NCBI GenBank assembly: GCA_947184155.2 | Contig: CAMXCT020001145.1 | Coordinates: 1 to 64,000 of the forward strand | Origin: Cladocopium goreaui | Taxonomy: Eukaryota > Sar > Dinophyceae > Suessiales > Symbiodiniaceae | Direction: 5' to 3' | DNA: 64,000 nucleotides | Shown: positions 50,785 to 61,700 of the stretch, in pieces | Layout: each line of letters begins with the position of its first letter | Position numbering within the stretch: the stretch's first letter is position 1 | The notes under the pieces: generated by a model | Told to the model about the DNA's origin: nothing | Seen by the model: only the letters and a program-made list of their open reading frames with translations | Databases searched by the model: none | Position numbers and translations under genes: made by a program

Positions 50785-52494
50785 ATGGCTGAACTCCTCC
50801 AATCCTTGAAGGAGGTGCAGGCGTATTTGACAAGCCAGAAAATGGTCTTGAAAAAAGCTGGCTCGTTGGCCGCATGCATGGACCAGCAGTGCACGGCATG
50901 GGAAGCCAAGCTCAAGACCGCGAAGATCACTGCATCTGATGCAGAGGACCTACTTCAGGTCTTGGCTAAGGGGCCGTGGACAGAGTCTCAGGCAGAGCTG
51001 ATCGGCACTGCCATCAATCAGGCAGTGCTGGGCAACATTGCAAAGGGTGCGAAGCCTGGAAAGAGGCCTCCACAAACGATGACAACCTTCCAGTCCTACC
51101 TCACCAAGAGGGACATGGACGTTCTCTCATCCACGCCCACCCCAATGGCGGCGAAGATCGAGCAATTGGCATCGAGGTGTGTCCAGTTGGGGCTGATGTG
51201 GCCCAATGAACCCAGCATCAGGCACATCGTGGCGGTGGCGATTGGGGCTGGGCTACAAGCTGGAGACGGCACCCCAGCCGCTATCTTCGAGGTCATGAAG
51301 GAGTTCAAGCGAGTGCTGAGAAACATGCGGAGCAAGGTCGCCAAGTCTGAGGACATATACCTTGTGGAGTACCCCAAAGCTCCGCAGGATCTGGCCAAGC
51401 TCATGGCCACCTACGCCGAGGGTGATCCACCAGTGCCATCTTTTGAACCTTCTGAGCAGCTCGGGTTGTGCCAGATCAGCGCCAAGATTTCTTTGAGGGG
51501 CAACAACAAGATGCTGGAGAATGGAACGCCTTCATCCAGCCAATCAAGCCAAGCTCAAAGTGCTTTGGGCGGGTTGGCCGCACTAGTCCCTGCTTTGCAG
51601 GCTGCAGCAGCACCTGGTGCATCTGAGAACCCCCTCTTGGCCCTTGCAAACGTCTGCCAGTCGCTGTTTCAGCCACCACAGCCCAAGGAGAAACATATTC
51701 CAGGCTTGACATTCCTGAAGCCCAAAGACCGAAAATCGGTCACACCACCGCCACAACAGAATGACTCACAGGAGACTCAGGAAAGTCCTCGCATGGCCTG
51801 TCCAGAAGGACCTGCATCTTCCAAGCCAGCCGCGTTGCCATTGGCTGATGCAGCTCCAGCTGCAGCACCTTCTACATCTGCAGCAGAACCAGAACCTGCA
51901 AAGAAACCCTCCACGCTCGAGGTGATGGATCCAGAGAAGATGGTGGATCTATACCAGAATGCCTTGAAGAAACGTAAGGCTGAGAAATCTGGTGCAGGTG
52001 AGCCACCACCGAAACTCATGAAGAGACCTGCGGCAGCTCCCAAGACAGCATGCAAGGCAAAAGCCAAGGCAAAAGCCAAGGCAGCAAGCAAGGCTGCAGA
52101 ACCTGTGGCAGCAAGCGCAGAAGAACCTGCAGCAGCAGAAGAACCTGCAGCAGATACGTCACGAGAACCTGTGGCAAAGCCCAAGGCTGCATGCAAGGCA
52201 AAAGCCAAGGCCAAGGCCAAGGCCAAGGCCAAAGCCCAGGACAGAGTGATCTGGACTACCAGGCCTCCTCTGCCTGAACCGTGCAGTGGCACCACCTACT
52301 ATCTTCAGGGAAAGTTGCACCGCAACACAGGCGTGTTCAGAGTCTTTCGGAAGGCTAGCGACCGGGTGGATTTGAAGGTCAAAGTGGACCCAGAGCCATC
52401 CGTTGCGTGGTCGCGCTGCTTGGACATCATCGAAGAGGCTGCCAAGAAAGAGGAGAAGGCAACTGAGCCCGATGACAGCAAAGACGTAGATTAG
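50785..52494 (+). CDS. Unknown protein C5, 569 aa, KAKAKA-rich
   Basis: ATG at 50785 (MAELLQSLKEVQAYL), 51 bp after the second hairpin. Residues 1-230 are mainly helical, with a possible coiled coil at the start and a central MTTFQSYLTKRDMDVL. Residues 250-420 are Ser/Pro/Ala-rich and probably disordered. A long Ala/Lys region (KAKAKAKAKAKAKAQD) at about 415-510 is followed by a short conserved-looking tail (STTYYLQGKLHRNTGVFRVF-like). The lysine blocks suggest DNA or RNA binding. Intact, single exon; family unknown. Confidence 0.7.
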   Translation: MAELLQSLKEVQAYLTSQKMVLKKAGSLAACMDQQCTAWEAKLKTAKITASDAEDLLQVLAKGPWTESQAELIGTAINQAVLGNIAKGAKPGKRPPQTMTTFQSYLTKRDMDVLSSTPTPMAAKIEQLASRCVQLGLMWPNEPSIRHIVAVAIGAGLQAGDGTPAAIFEVMKEFKRVLRNMRSKVAKSEDIYLVEYPKAPQDLAKLMATYAEGDPPVPSFEPSEQLGLCQISAKISLRGNNKMLENGTPSSSQSSQAQSALGGLAALVPALQAAAAPGASENPLLALANVCQSLFQPPQPKEKHIPGLTFLKPKDRKSVTPPPQQNDSQETQESPRMACPEGPASSKPAALPLADAAPAAAPSTSAAEPEPAKKPSTLEVMDPEKMVDLYQNALKKRKAEKSGAGEPPPKLMKRPAAAPKTACKAKAKAKAKAASKAAEPVAASAEEPAAAEEPAADTSREPVAKPKAACKAKAKAKAKAKAKAQDRVIWTTRPPLPEPCSGTTYYLQGKLHRNTGVFRVFRKASDRVDLKVKVDPEPSVAWSRCLDIIEEAAKKEEKATEPDDSKDVD

Positions 52495-53532
52495 GGTGTT
52501 ACATCTTAGAAGTATGTCAAGATAGAAAACTGTGATTAGCTTGTGTTAGGTCTGCCGGTCATGACTTCCAATGGGAGGCAAAGATCTTTGCAGGGTAGAG
52601 GAAGTCCCACTGACAGCAGCAGGGAAAACTGACATTTCACAATCGGTGTGGCCCGCCCTCTCATGGTCCATATGAATTTGTAATATGGGGTTATTTGCAT
52701 AATGTGGATGATCAAACTATTGTGTATGTAGTTAAAACTATATGTTTATAGACGGGCTATAGACTCACAAAAAAAAGTGGAGGAGTGCAGTTGATTTGCT
52801 ATAGCTTCTGTCGGTGGTTTGCCCATGAGCTTCTCTCATTCACATGAGCCTGTGAATTGTGTTAAACAGTTTATGCTTCGAGTCTTCTCATGCACCATGC
52901 ATGTATGTCTTGCCTCGCCCAGGTTCAATCAACCATGGAGGAACCCCATCAGGTGGGTGACCATTCCTTTGACTGGAGTGTTGCAACGCCATGCAGTTGC
53001 AAACGAATCATCGCAACATATATGTGAGCCACTAGCACTGTGGTCTACTTTGGAAGGTTGATATTGAAGTGTTTCGTAGTTTCCTTGGCTCAATTTTGCG
53101 GACCAGCAGCGCTGGTATTCATGAACGTGTCAGGATATGAGTCACAATCAGAAACTGAGGGCTGTGTTTATATATAATGCAGAATGTTTTTGGTCAGAGA
53201 TGTGCACGAAACATTATAACGGGATATGGCACACCGCTCAAAAGCAATAACTGGAATGCGATATATGCCCCCCAAGATAATAGCAACTACTGGGGTGTAA
53301 GGGATTTTTTGCTGGAAACTCGTATGTTGGATCATATGCATCAGCCTTGTGACTATGCAGCTAAAGCCCTTCCATGCGCGTGGCATGAAAGATTCAGAAC
53401 ATCACTTGTATAGGGCACAAGCTTCACATGCATCTCAGAAAATAGAACATTTGCACTGGCTGCGTAAACAGTCCAAATTCTGCCTCCAACTTTCAGTTGT
53501 TAGATTTTGTGCTTCTTGCCATCCTCAGAGCC
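52495..53532. other. Intergenic
   Basis: No credible gene is seen. CGTAG-n5-TTGGCTCAA at 53075-53093 matches the spliced leader at its right spacing (14 of 19), about the level expected once by chance in this window. Confidence 0.35.
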
Positions 53533-53584
53533 GCAGGGCGCTTCTGCGCTCGCAGCTCACGTGCAGGGCTGACAAACAGCTCGC
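53533..53584 (+). repeat. Two motif-2 hairpins upstream of the transposase
   Basis: 53533-53553 reads GCAGGGCGCTTCTGCGCTCG and 53563-53584 has GGGCTG...CAGCTC. Inner stems CGC/GCG and CTG/CAG are different but fully paired. Confidence 0.85.
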
Positions 53585-53598
53585 CACCCCAGCCACCG

Positions 53599-55605
53599 AT
53601 GTCGTCTAGCAGCGTGCTTTCTTCTTCACATGGTGGATCACATGTATCTCAATCTGGATTGTCCAAGATCCTCAAGGAAGTCCGAGACAAAGGCCTGCCC
53701 AAAGCACTATCGAGAAGCTCTGTCAAGCGTGCTCGAGACAACGCCCTACCTCAGGATTTGTTCACCGACGTGTCACTGGTTGACGACGACGGGATCGAGC
53801 ACAAATATCCTGCTGTGAAGCCGTGGCGGCTTTTTGAGTGGATGATCCAGGACATCCCTGCCTTCAAGGCCTATATCCAGGGTGTCCTGCAGACTCATCC
53901 GATGGGCCCAGCAGAGCCGTGGGGAATTTGCGTGTACTCGGACGAAGTGCTGCCCGGCAACGCTTTGAAGGCTCGCAATGAGCGCAAGACCATTGCTTTC
54001 TACCGGTCCTTCAAGCAGTTTGGCCGCGGGCTGTCTTCAGAAGATCTGTGGTTTCACGCATGCTCCATCCGAGCAAGCTGCGTCCGGGATTCTGCATCTG
54101 ACGGGTGGAGCCAGCTCTTCACTCAGGTGGCTGGCTTGTTTTTCAGGGCACCTCAAGATGCAAGTGCTGGTGTGCACCTTGAGTTGGGAGAAGGGCTGCC
54201 ATCATTCTGGTTCGCAAAGCTCGACCTGGTGATTGGCGATGGTGCTGCGCTTGCATCTTGTTGGTCGCTGAAAGGCGCATCTGGGACGAAGCCATGCCTT
54301 TACTGCCAGAACGTCTTCTTGCACGGCCTCAACCTCCATCTCCATGACAGAAGCGGAAGGTTTGTTTCTCATGTTGAATGCGACATGTCCAAGTGGGCTC
54401 TCGAGACGGATCAAAGTGTTCTGAACTCGGCTAAAATGCTGAGGGACAATTTTGGAAACACTTCTCGTGCACAGTTCGACAGGATGGAGAAAGCTGTGGG
54501 TATTGTCCACACCATGAGGGGACCTCTGAATTGTGACCATCTTCTCCAACGTTTGAATGGTGGGCCGATATCAGTTACTCAGATGGACTGGATGCACATC
54601 TATTGCGTCAATGGGATCTTCAATACTGAATGCGGATTCCTCTTGGAGTCGTTGCGAGCGGCAGGTTTGCAATACATTGATCTAGACAGGTACCTCCAAG
54701 GATTCAAATACCCAAAGCAGCTGCAGAGCAAAGGAACTACTGGCAGCAAAACTTTGAAAGGGTACGATGGTGGAGAAGTCAAATGCTCAGCGAGTGAAGC
54801 TTTGGCAGTTTACCCCTGCATCCGCCTCATGCTGATGACTTTGGTCCCAGATGATGTCCCACATGACACTACTCTTGCAATCGTCAGCTTTCATGCTCTT
54901 TGTGGCGTTTTGGATCTTTTGCAGCAGGATAAGAAACTTGGCAACGTGGATCCTGACACGCTACATGGTGCTGTTGAACGCCACGTGACTTTCAGAATTG
55001 CTGCGTATGGGGAGGATCGACAACAGCCAAAAGTTCATTGGAGTTTGCATTTGAGCTCGATGAAGCGATTGCAGCCGGTTTTGACATGCTGGGTGCACGA
55101 AAGGAAACACAAAGAGATCAAACGCGTAGCGAATGATGTTGCAAATGCTAACAGAACTGTCGGATTTGAGAAGTCCATGCTCACCTCTGTGCTCTTAGCC
55201 CAGCAGGAGGCCCTTAAGGGGCTGAACATCTTGGATGGTGTGGCACTGGTCAATCCAAAGCCTGCTAATGAAGCAATTGCTCATCATGCAAGGATTGCAG
55301 CAGGGCGTGGTATTTTGGAAAGTGTTGAGCATGCTCATGATGCCCTTTTGGGACCTGGCCAACTGTGCGCGTCAAAGGACGTAGCCGTGGCAACACTGCA
55401 GGGTGCAGACGCAGTGGTGGAAGTTTGGTTCCACGTCTTGGTCGCAAATCATGTGTACATGACAGTTGTGAGCCCTTGGACACCTGCAGGCACCAATCTC
55501 TTTCGGAAGCAGGACGAGCCTCTGTTCATCCCAACCAGTGACATTCAACGGTGCTGCATTTACCATTCCACATCTGACCCGGGTGTGGTTGCTGTGGTGC
55601 CTTGA
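53599..55605 (+). CDS. DDE transposase, CACTA/EnSpm-like (Transposase_21-like)
   Basis: The frame is open from 53497; the ATG at 53599 (MSSSSVLSSS), 14 bp after the hairpins, gives 668 residues. Motifs in order: LDLVIGDGAAL (about 208-217, first Asp), GTKPCLYCQNVFLHG (Cys-x2-Cys), QMDWMHIYCVNGIF (about 327-340, second Asp), PKVHWSLHL and WVHERKHKEIKR (about 476-508, probable Glu). This D-D-E pattern with GDGAAL, a Cys pair, DxMH and KxHxxLH is that of CACTA-type transposases, though the family is assigned from motifs alone. Predicted to cut and join DNA at terminal repeats. Uninterrupted. A small fragment of it sits at 42157-42252. Confidence 0.7.
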   Translation: MSSSSVLSSSHGGSHVSQSGLSKILKEVRDKGLPKALSRSSVKRARDNALPQDLFTDVSLVDDDGIEHKYPAVKPWRLFEWMIQDIPAFKAYIQGVLQTHPMGPAEPWGICVYSDEVLPGNALKARNERKTIAFYRSFKQFGRGLSSEDLWFHACSIRASCVRDSASDGWSQLFTQVAGLFFRAPQDASAGVHLELGEGLPSFWFAKLDLVIGDGAALASCWSLKGASGTKPCLYCQNVFLHGLNLHLHDRSGRFVSHVECDMSKWALETDQSVLNSAKMLRDNFGNTSRAQFDRMEKAVGIVHTMRGPLNCDHLLQRLNGGPISVTQMDWMHIYCVNGIFNTECGFLLESLRAAGLQYIDLDRYLQGFKYPKQLQSKGTTGSKTLKGYDGGEVKCSASEALAVYPCIRLMLMTLVPDDVPHDTTLAIVSFHALCGVLDLLQQDKKLGNVDPDTLHGAVERHVTFRIAAYGEDRQQPKVHWSLHLSSMKRLQPVLTCWVHERKHKEIKRVANDVANANRTVGFEKSMLTSVLLAQQEALKGLNILDGVALVNPKPANEAIAHHARIAAGRGILESVEHAHDALLGPGQLCASKDVAVATLQGADAVVEVWFHVLVANHVYMTVVSPWTPAGTNLFRKQDEPLFIPTSDIQRCCIYHSTSDPGVVAVVP

Positions 55606-55656
55606 TCTTTGATTTGATTTGCTTTCATTTTGATTTCGCAGCAGCGAACCTTTCGG

Positions 55657-55738
55657 CCCTGCGTGCTTTGACCTGGGGAGTCATGTGAGAAATGTGACCC
55701 TGCGTGCTTTGACCTGGGGAGTCATGTGAGAAATGTGA
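55657..55738. repeat. Perfect 41-bp tandem duplication
   Basis: CCCTGCGTGCTTTGACCTGG starts both units (55657-55697 and 55698-55738); a third start (CCCTGCTTGCAG) follows. Confidence 0.85.
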
Positions 55739-55739
55739 C

Positions 55740-57025
55740 CCTGCTTGCAGGTCATGCAGCTCCTGCATGGTGCAATTCTATTTCCCATTGTTTTTGATTT
55801 GACATCAACGAGTGAGACTTCGCATCATTTGAAAAGGCCATTGTTTGCCTGCGCGGCAGTTTGCCAAGTGGTCCCAACTCAGCTCCATCCGCATGGCGAC
55901 CTGTTACCCGGATATATACTTCGTCATATCTACATGTGGCCATGACATTCTATAAAGAAGATTCATCTGATCAGATGTATGGAAAGCTATCCCAAAACAC
56001 ATTGTGAGCTTGAAGACACTATATGTGCTACATATAGACCAAGGAAAATTTCGTGGTGCTGATGTGTCATAAACATGTACCCCCATTATTCTCAAACGAA
56101 AAGGGCAGTATCAACAGAGGAGATCTTCAGTGGGACCATATACTGCAAAAGGACTGCAAACCCCAAAACAAATACCACAAATTGCATGTAGACCGCATGC
56201 AGGGGACATGCATGCTGAAACATCGAAATCACCCGTCAGATGAAACCCAACGTATTGACATGTTGTACCTACGGTTTTCTAGAATATTTTCATACCTGTT
56301 GCGAAACCATTGTCCTTCATAAAACCGAAGATGAAAAGAAATGCCACCTTTTCAAATGAGAATACTCGTTTCGGAAACAAGATTTGGTTCGGTGGTACTG
56401 AATTTGCAAAATATTTCCTCCACAAAAACATTAGCATGTGACAGCCGCTCGAGTTTGATCCTGGCAGGCTTTCATGCCGGTGCACTCTGTGGGGCGAGTC
56501 GGCCCATTCTTGTGTGAAACGGTTTTTGGAATATGTTTCATGAGGTACAGTCTATAATAAGAGGTATATTTAACCTTACATGGTTCCATGGGTGATTGAC
56601 TTCAAAATTACCGTGGGTGCTCTTATAAAGAAAAAACATTCGGGATGGTCATGACGGACCAGCTAATCTGAAATTCACAATCTTCCAAATTCATCATTTT
56701 AGTCCAAAGCACTGACACCTGTGTTTTTCTATTGGGCACAGGAAAACGAAACAACATGTTGCAAAAAACACTTTAACCCCGGAGATGGCAGTGTGATTTG
56801 TCTAGTTTTGCGTGGCAACATATGTTGAGGACAGCTCAATATTTTTGAAAAACATGGATCATGTGTTGTTATACTTTTGTTTCGCCTCATGCGCTTTGAC
56901 AAATCAATGGCTGTAAAACAAAAAATACATGTTGCGACGGGGTGACATAGCTTACTTAGCCTACATAGCTAAGTGCGCCGTAAGTGGGCTAAGTAGACTT
57001 AGCTAAGTGTGCTAAGTGGACATAC
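55740..57025. other. Intergenic with terminal CTTAGC array
   Basis: No credible gene is seen. The end (56950-57015) holds CTTAGC/GCTAAG words and the inverted copy of the 17-mer also found near 39130. Confidence 0.45.
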
Positions 57026-58062
57026 AGTTCAAGATTCCAGCCGCAGCTGCTGCTGATCAAATCAGCTTCAACTTGAAATAAACGCTTCAACAAATTTGCG
57101 ACAATGAAGGTGCCAAAAAAAGGACCAAAACTGGACCCTCCAGGGGGGACCACTTTTGATTTCAAGGGGTCCACTTTTTGACCCCTTTTGGAAACACGTT
57201 TCCTTTGCAAGGGGGTCCAAAACTGGACCCTCAACAGGTTGAATCCGGAGCCTTCTTGGAGGTCCGGTTTTAAGCCCACACAAGCACCTTCTTCAGCTGA
57301 GCTGTTCCAATGTAGAAACGCATCAACGTCACACAAAATAACCAGCAAGTTGGCAATAAGGGCCTCGAACAGTTCAAGATTCCAGCCGCAGCTGCTGCTG
57401 ATCAAATCAGCTTCAACTTGAAATAAACGCTTCCACAAATTTGCGACAATGAAGGTGCCAAAAAAGGGACCAAAACTGGACCCTCCAGGGGGGACCACTT
57501 TTGATTTCAAGGGGTCCACTTTTTGACCCCTTTTGGAAACACGTTTCCTTTGCAAGGGGGTCCAAAACTGGACCCTCAACAGGTTGAATCCGGTGCCTTC
57601 TTGGAGGTCCGGTTTTAAGCCCACACAAGCACCTTCTTCAGCTGAGCTGTTCCAATGTAGAAACGCATCAACGTCACACAAAATAACCAGCAAGTTGGCA
57701 ATAAGGGCCTCGAACAGTTCAAGATTCCAGCCGCAGCTGCTGCTGATCAAATCAGCTTCAACTTGAAATAAACGCCTTCAACAAATTTGCGACAATGAAG
57801 GTGCCAAAAAAGGGACCAAAACTGGACCCTCCAGGGGGGACCACTTTTGATTTCAAGGGGTCCACTTTTTGACCCCTTTTGGAAACACGGTTCCTTTGCA
57901 AGGGGGTCCAAAACTGGACCCTCAACAGGTTGAATCCGGTGCCTTCTTGGAGGTCCGGTTTTAAGCCCACACAAGCACCTTCTTCAGCTGAGCTGTTCCA
58001 ATGTAGAAACGCATCAACGTCACACAAAATAACCAGCAAGTTGGCAATAAGGGCCTCGAACA
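57026..58062. repeat. Three 345-bp tandem repeats
   Basis: Units start at 57026, 57371 and 57716 (AGTTCAAGATTCCAGCCG), 345, 345 and about 346 bp, and differ at only a few positions. 345 is a multiple of three, so a minus-strand frame of 115 codons per unit stays open across two units (56989-57750). Each unit has small hairpins such as GGGTCCAAAACTGGACCC. The frame may be real or a side effect of the period. Confidence 0.9.
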
Positions 58063-58709
58063 GGGGAGGCCCCAACTCCGTCTCCAAAAATCATATCAGT
58101 TTCAGGTGCTAAAAACGAACCCAAAAGAAGCCTCTTTTCCTTGCTTGTCTTCGTGATGACAACCTTTCCCCTTCTAATATGCTGATGAAAGAATCCAAAA
58201 CCTGCAAGCGAGGCGCTTCGAGGCTCGGCGAGGCCTGGCCGAGGCCACGCCTCGGACGCAAAACCTATTGGCACGAGGACAAAGCGAGGCTCACGGGGAC
58301 TCGAAACTATATAATACTATTGTTGAAGTCCCAGCAAAGCTGAACTTGAAGCAGTTGGCAACTGTGCTGCCTCGCTAGAATTTTAGGCCGCAGCTGGCGC
58401 AAAGAGACGGCCTCAACGCAAGCCTCGAGGCCTCAAGGATATGGAAATTGCAGCCAAACAAAAAGTTTAGAAGATGAAGTATAGTTGGAGGCAGGCCTCA
58501 ATGCAAGTCTCGAGCTCCAGCGTCGCGAGACCATGGGAATTAGAACAAAAACTTCGGGGCAAGCTTCGAGGCAGGCCTCGAGGCAGGCCTCGAGGCAGGC
58601 CTCGAGGGCCTCAAGGCTATGGAAATTGGAGAAAACAATGTGACAAAGAAGGTCCCTGTTTTGGTCCTCAAAACGTACGAAAAAGCGGACGCGCAAAAAT
58701 GGGCCTCCC
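58063..58709. mobile_element. Non-autonomous TIR element R, copy 2
   Basis: Ends GGGGAGGCCCCAACTC and GGGCCTCCC match those of the element at 5891-6984. It shares the TTTCAGGTGC, ACGAACCC and CTATATAATACTATTGTTG blocks. Inside, GAGGCAGGCCTC repeats at about 58566-58605 and an imperfect duplication of CTCAAGG-ATGGAAATTG occur. No coding sequence. Confidence 0.65.
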
Positions 58710-58726
58710 AGTATATCTGTGCACTA

Positions 58727-61700
58727 AGTGGACTTAGCCGACTTGCTAAGTGATAGCTAAGTGAAAGCTAAGTGACATGCTATGTGGGCTAAGTAGATAG
58801 TAAGTCAGCTATCTAGATGCAAGCAGGGTCGGTCATCCAAGCAATGGCAGTGCTCAAGGCTTCATGCCGGAAATCGGCTAGCTCTGGATATTCCTCGACC
58901 AGACCAACCACCTTTTTCACCACTGATACGCACCGACCAGCGATATCTCGGTAGTTGTCCCAGGAGGAAGTCTCCTGGTCTGGTTCTTCTGGACGTTGTT
59001 CTTCTCCCAGAGGTTGTTCTTAACGATGATTGGACCCCATTGATGTTTCCTCATTTGGAACCCCGGAACCTTGGTGATTGACGAACCTCCAGAACCTTTC
59101 CCAACTGGGCTTCACAGCGATGATCTTCGTCAGGAAATCGGCCACAAGTTTTACCCCTGGAAGATGACGGATGATCCAACTACCATCCTTTAATCGCTCC
59201 CTTAGGGCTGTTACTCGCAACCGCAAGTGTCGAGTCCTCCACGGACCGTCAGGATTTTACAAGATGGCTATTGCAGCCGTGTTGTCTCCGTAGATGATCT
59301 TCTGCCCGATTTTCCGTCCTTCCACGACCTCTATGAGAGACGCCAGAAAGTCTCCCATGACCATGGATTCCAAGTAGGACATCAGTTCCCCTTCGGCGGT
59401 GCTCAACACCACAAAAGCTTGACGGCTGGCTTCCCATTGAACCAACCCTCCACCATAAAAACCTAGGATACCCTGCAGTGATCTTTCGCCCGCAGGGGCA
59501 AATGAAATGTCCGAGAACATTTCGACTTGCTGCATCTCCCGGTGAAATGGCAGGTCATCTTCGGGACCACGATCATCACTTGTGCAAACCCCATAGCTGA
59601 GATGTTGAGTTTCGGTTCCCTTCAGGTAACCAAACACCTGTTGTGCGGTTTTCACCACCCATTTGGGCCGTTTGTTCACCTGCCTTCCCAATTGGCTGAC
59701 GGCGAAACTGATATCCGGCCTTGTCCTTATGGACAACCACAACAACTCGCCCACCACCGTTTGAGCTTGTCGGATGTTTTCAAGTGCTGGTTGTTCTTCT
59801 TCCGGAAGTTCGGCATCCGCTTTCGTCATCGGAACCGGTCTTGGGTGTTCTACTTGATGTCGATTCAACAGATCCCGAGTGTAGGACTGCTGTCCCACCT
59901 TCAACTTCTTGTGATCCCCTTGACCGCTCCATTGGAGCTCGAACCCACAAAATCGAACCCAGCCTTTGTGATCAACTTCTTCAGGAGTGGAGCAAGTCCA
60001 TTCTTCCTTCAGCCTCTTCAAGAAGCTGTGTTTGGCGTGAGGTTCCGCAAGAACCATAAGATCGTCCACATAGACGACCACCAAACCCACTTGCCGATAT
60101 CCATCAGGACGTACCTTCTTCTCCCGGAGCGTCACCACCTTTACACAGGATTCTCCACAAATTTCCTTCCGGCGTTTGTTCCAGCTTGTACTCCTTCTGC
60201 ATCTCCCCCGGGCTTGCATCTCCCTGCCATGTGAACCGCCGCATTGTTTGGTCGCGGTACACTGCCCAATGGGCAGGACTGGATTGAAACCCATACAGGG
60301 CTTTGTCGACAAGCCAGACCTCATCCGGTTGGGTAATCCCAAAATCAGTCATGATCCTGGGCGGCACCACCGCCACGGTTTTGGCACCTTGTTCCACCGG
60401 CCGAGGAGCCAGTAGAAAAGCGGTCTTGATGTCCGTCGTGGCTACATCCCATTGGTGATGAGCTGCCTTTCGCAATGCACACCTTATCAGAACCCCGTCC
60501 GCTCCACTGGCATACAGCAGAGAGGAAGGCATGGGATCCGCTTCCGGTGATGCCAAGTTGCCGCAGATCACAGCGCGACATTTGTATCTCCCTCCAGCCT
60601 TGATCACACAGACCAATTTCCCCGGCACCAATTCGGCTTCAGGGTCAATCTCGGACCTTTTGACTGGTCGGATAGCTTTCGAGTCGTACCATTTTTCCTT
60701 TTCCATTCTCACCTTGTGGAGAGGGACTGTAACAGTTTGAAGTTGTTCTTCTCCACCGCTACCATCAGCTGCTGAACAGACCCTTAGTTGGCACACTCGC
60801 CTTTCCTCTTCCATCCTTGCAGTTGTTACAGCTTCCAGTTCTTCTTCCAAATCTTCACGATGTTCTTGTAGAAGTCGTAGAACTTGTCCCTGTATGAAAC
60901 CGTTTGTGGGATCCACTGGAACATTCGACAGTTCTTCCCTAATGGCTTCCACAACTCCAAGGTGTTGATCTTCTTTGACCTTCAACAGGTGTGTCAAGCT
61001 AACGTTTCTGACGATGAACTCCCCCGAGGTTGGACTTCTTTCGATGTGCTTCTCCCCCGAGTCTGGACCATCTTGTGCAGAAACCCTTGAAACTTTGATT
61101 TCTTCACTTTTGAAAAGGTTACCGGGCTCCCCCCCTGCTGACACTTCAGCAGGCTCTACTTTCATTTTTGAGATTTCCGGCCCAAGGCTGTCAATCTCTT
61201 CCACAGGAGCTTCCGGATCTTCTCGGTTGAGTTCTTCATAAAGCAAGTCGATTTCATCAGGCCCTTCATCTGCTTCGAGCATTTCGCTCGGTTCGTATGG
61301 CTCTGAATCTTCAGGTGGTGATTCGTCAGGAGGTGGTAGCGGAGCGTCCCCAATGGTTGGCGGCAACCTGTAAAGCCGTCTGTGAGGCCTTTCAGGATTG
61401 TCTTCTATCTCCAACCTGATGCGGACCCGCTCCCCTTCCTCACTCGGAACAACCACTTCTCGAGCATGAACCACCTTTCCATCTTTCTGTTGGACTACCC
61501 AACCCGAGAACATCATTGGACTCGGACACAGTAGGCGTCCTTCTGTGTATGGAGACGGAATCGCCCCCTTTTTGAACCATCTTTTTGACCGAACCAAGAC
61601 GTTGGCCCTGAAGGGCAGCATTGACAGTACGGGCACCCCCAGTTTCTCCAACTGTTGCCTCATTCGTTCTTCAGCACAATACCTCATGGCTTGAGGCCAG

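Noticed and set aside
51777-52295. Minus-strand Ala/Leu-rich frame of 172 codons
   Set aside because: Shadow of the KAKA repeats of C5.
53075-53093. SL relict upstream of the transposase
   Set aside because: 14 of 19 matches with correct spacing, but about one such match is expected by chance in 64 kb on two strands.
56989-57750. 253-aa gene over the 345-bp repeats
   Set aside because: Could be a side effect of a period divisible by three; kept only as a repeat with a remark.
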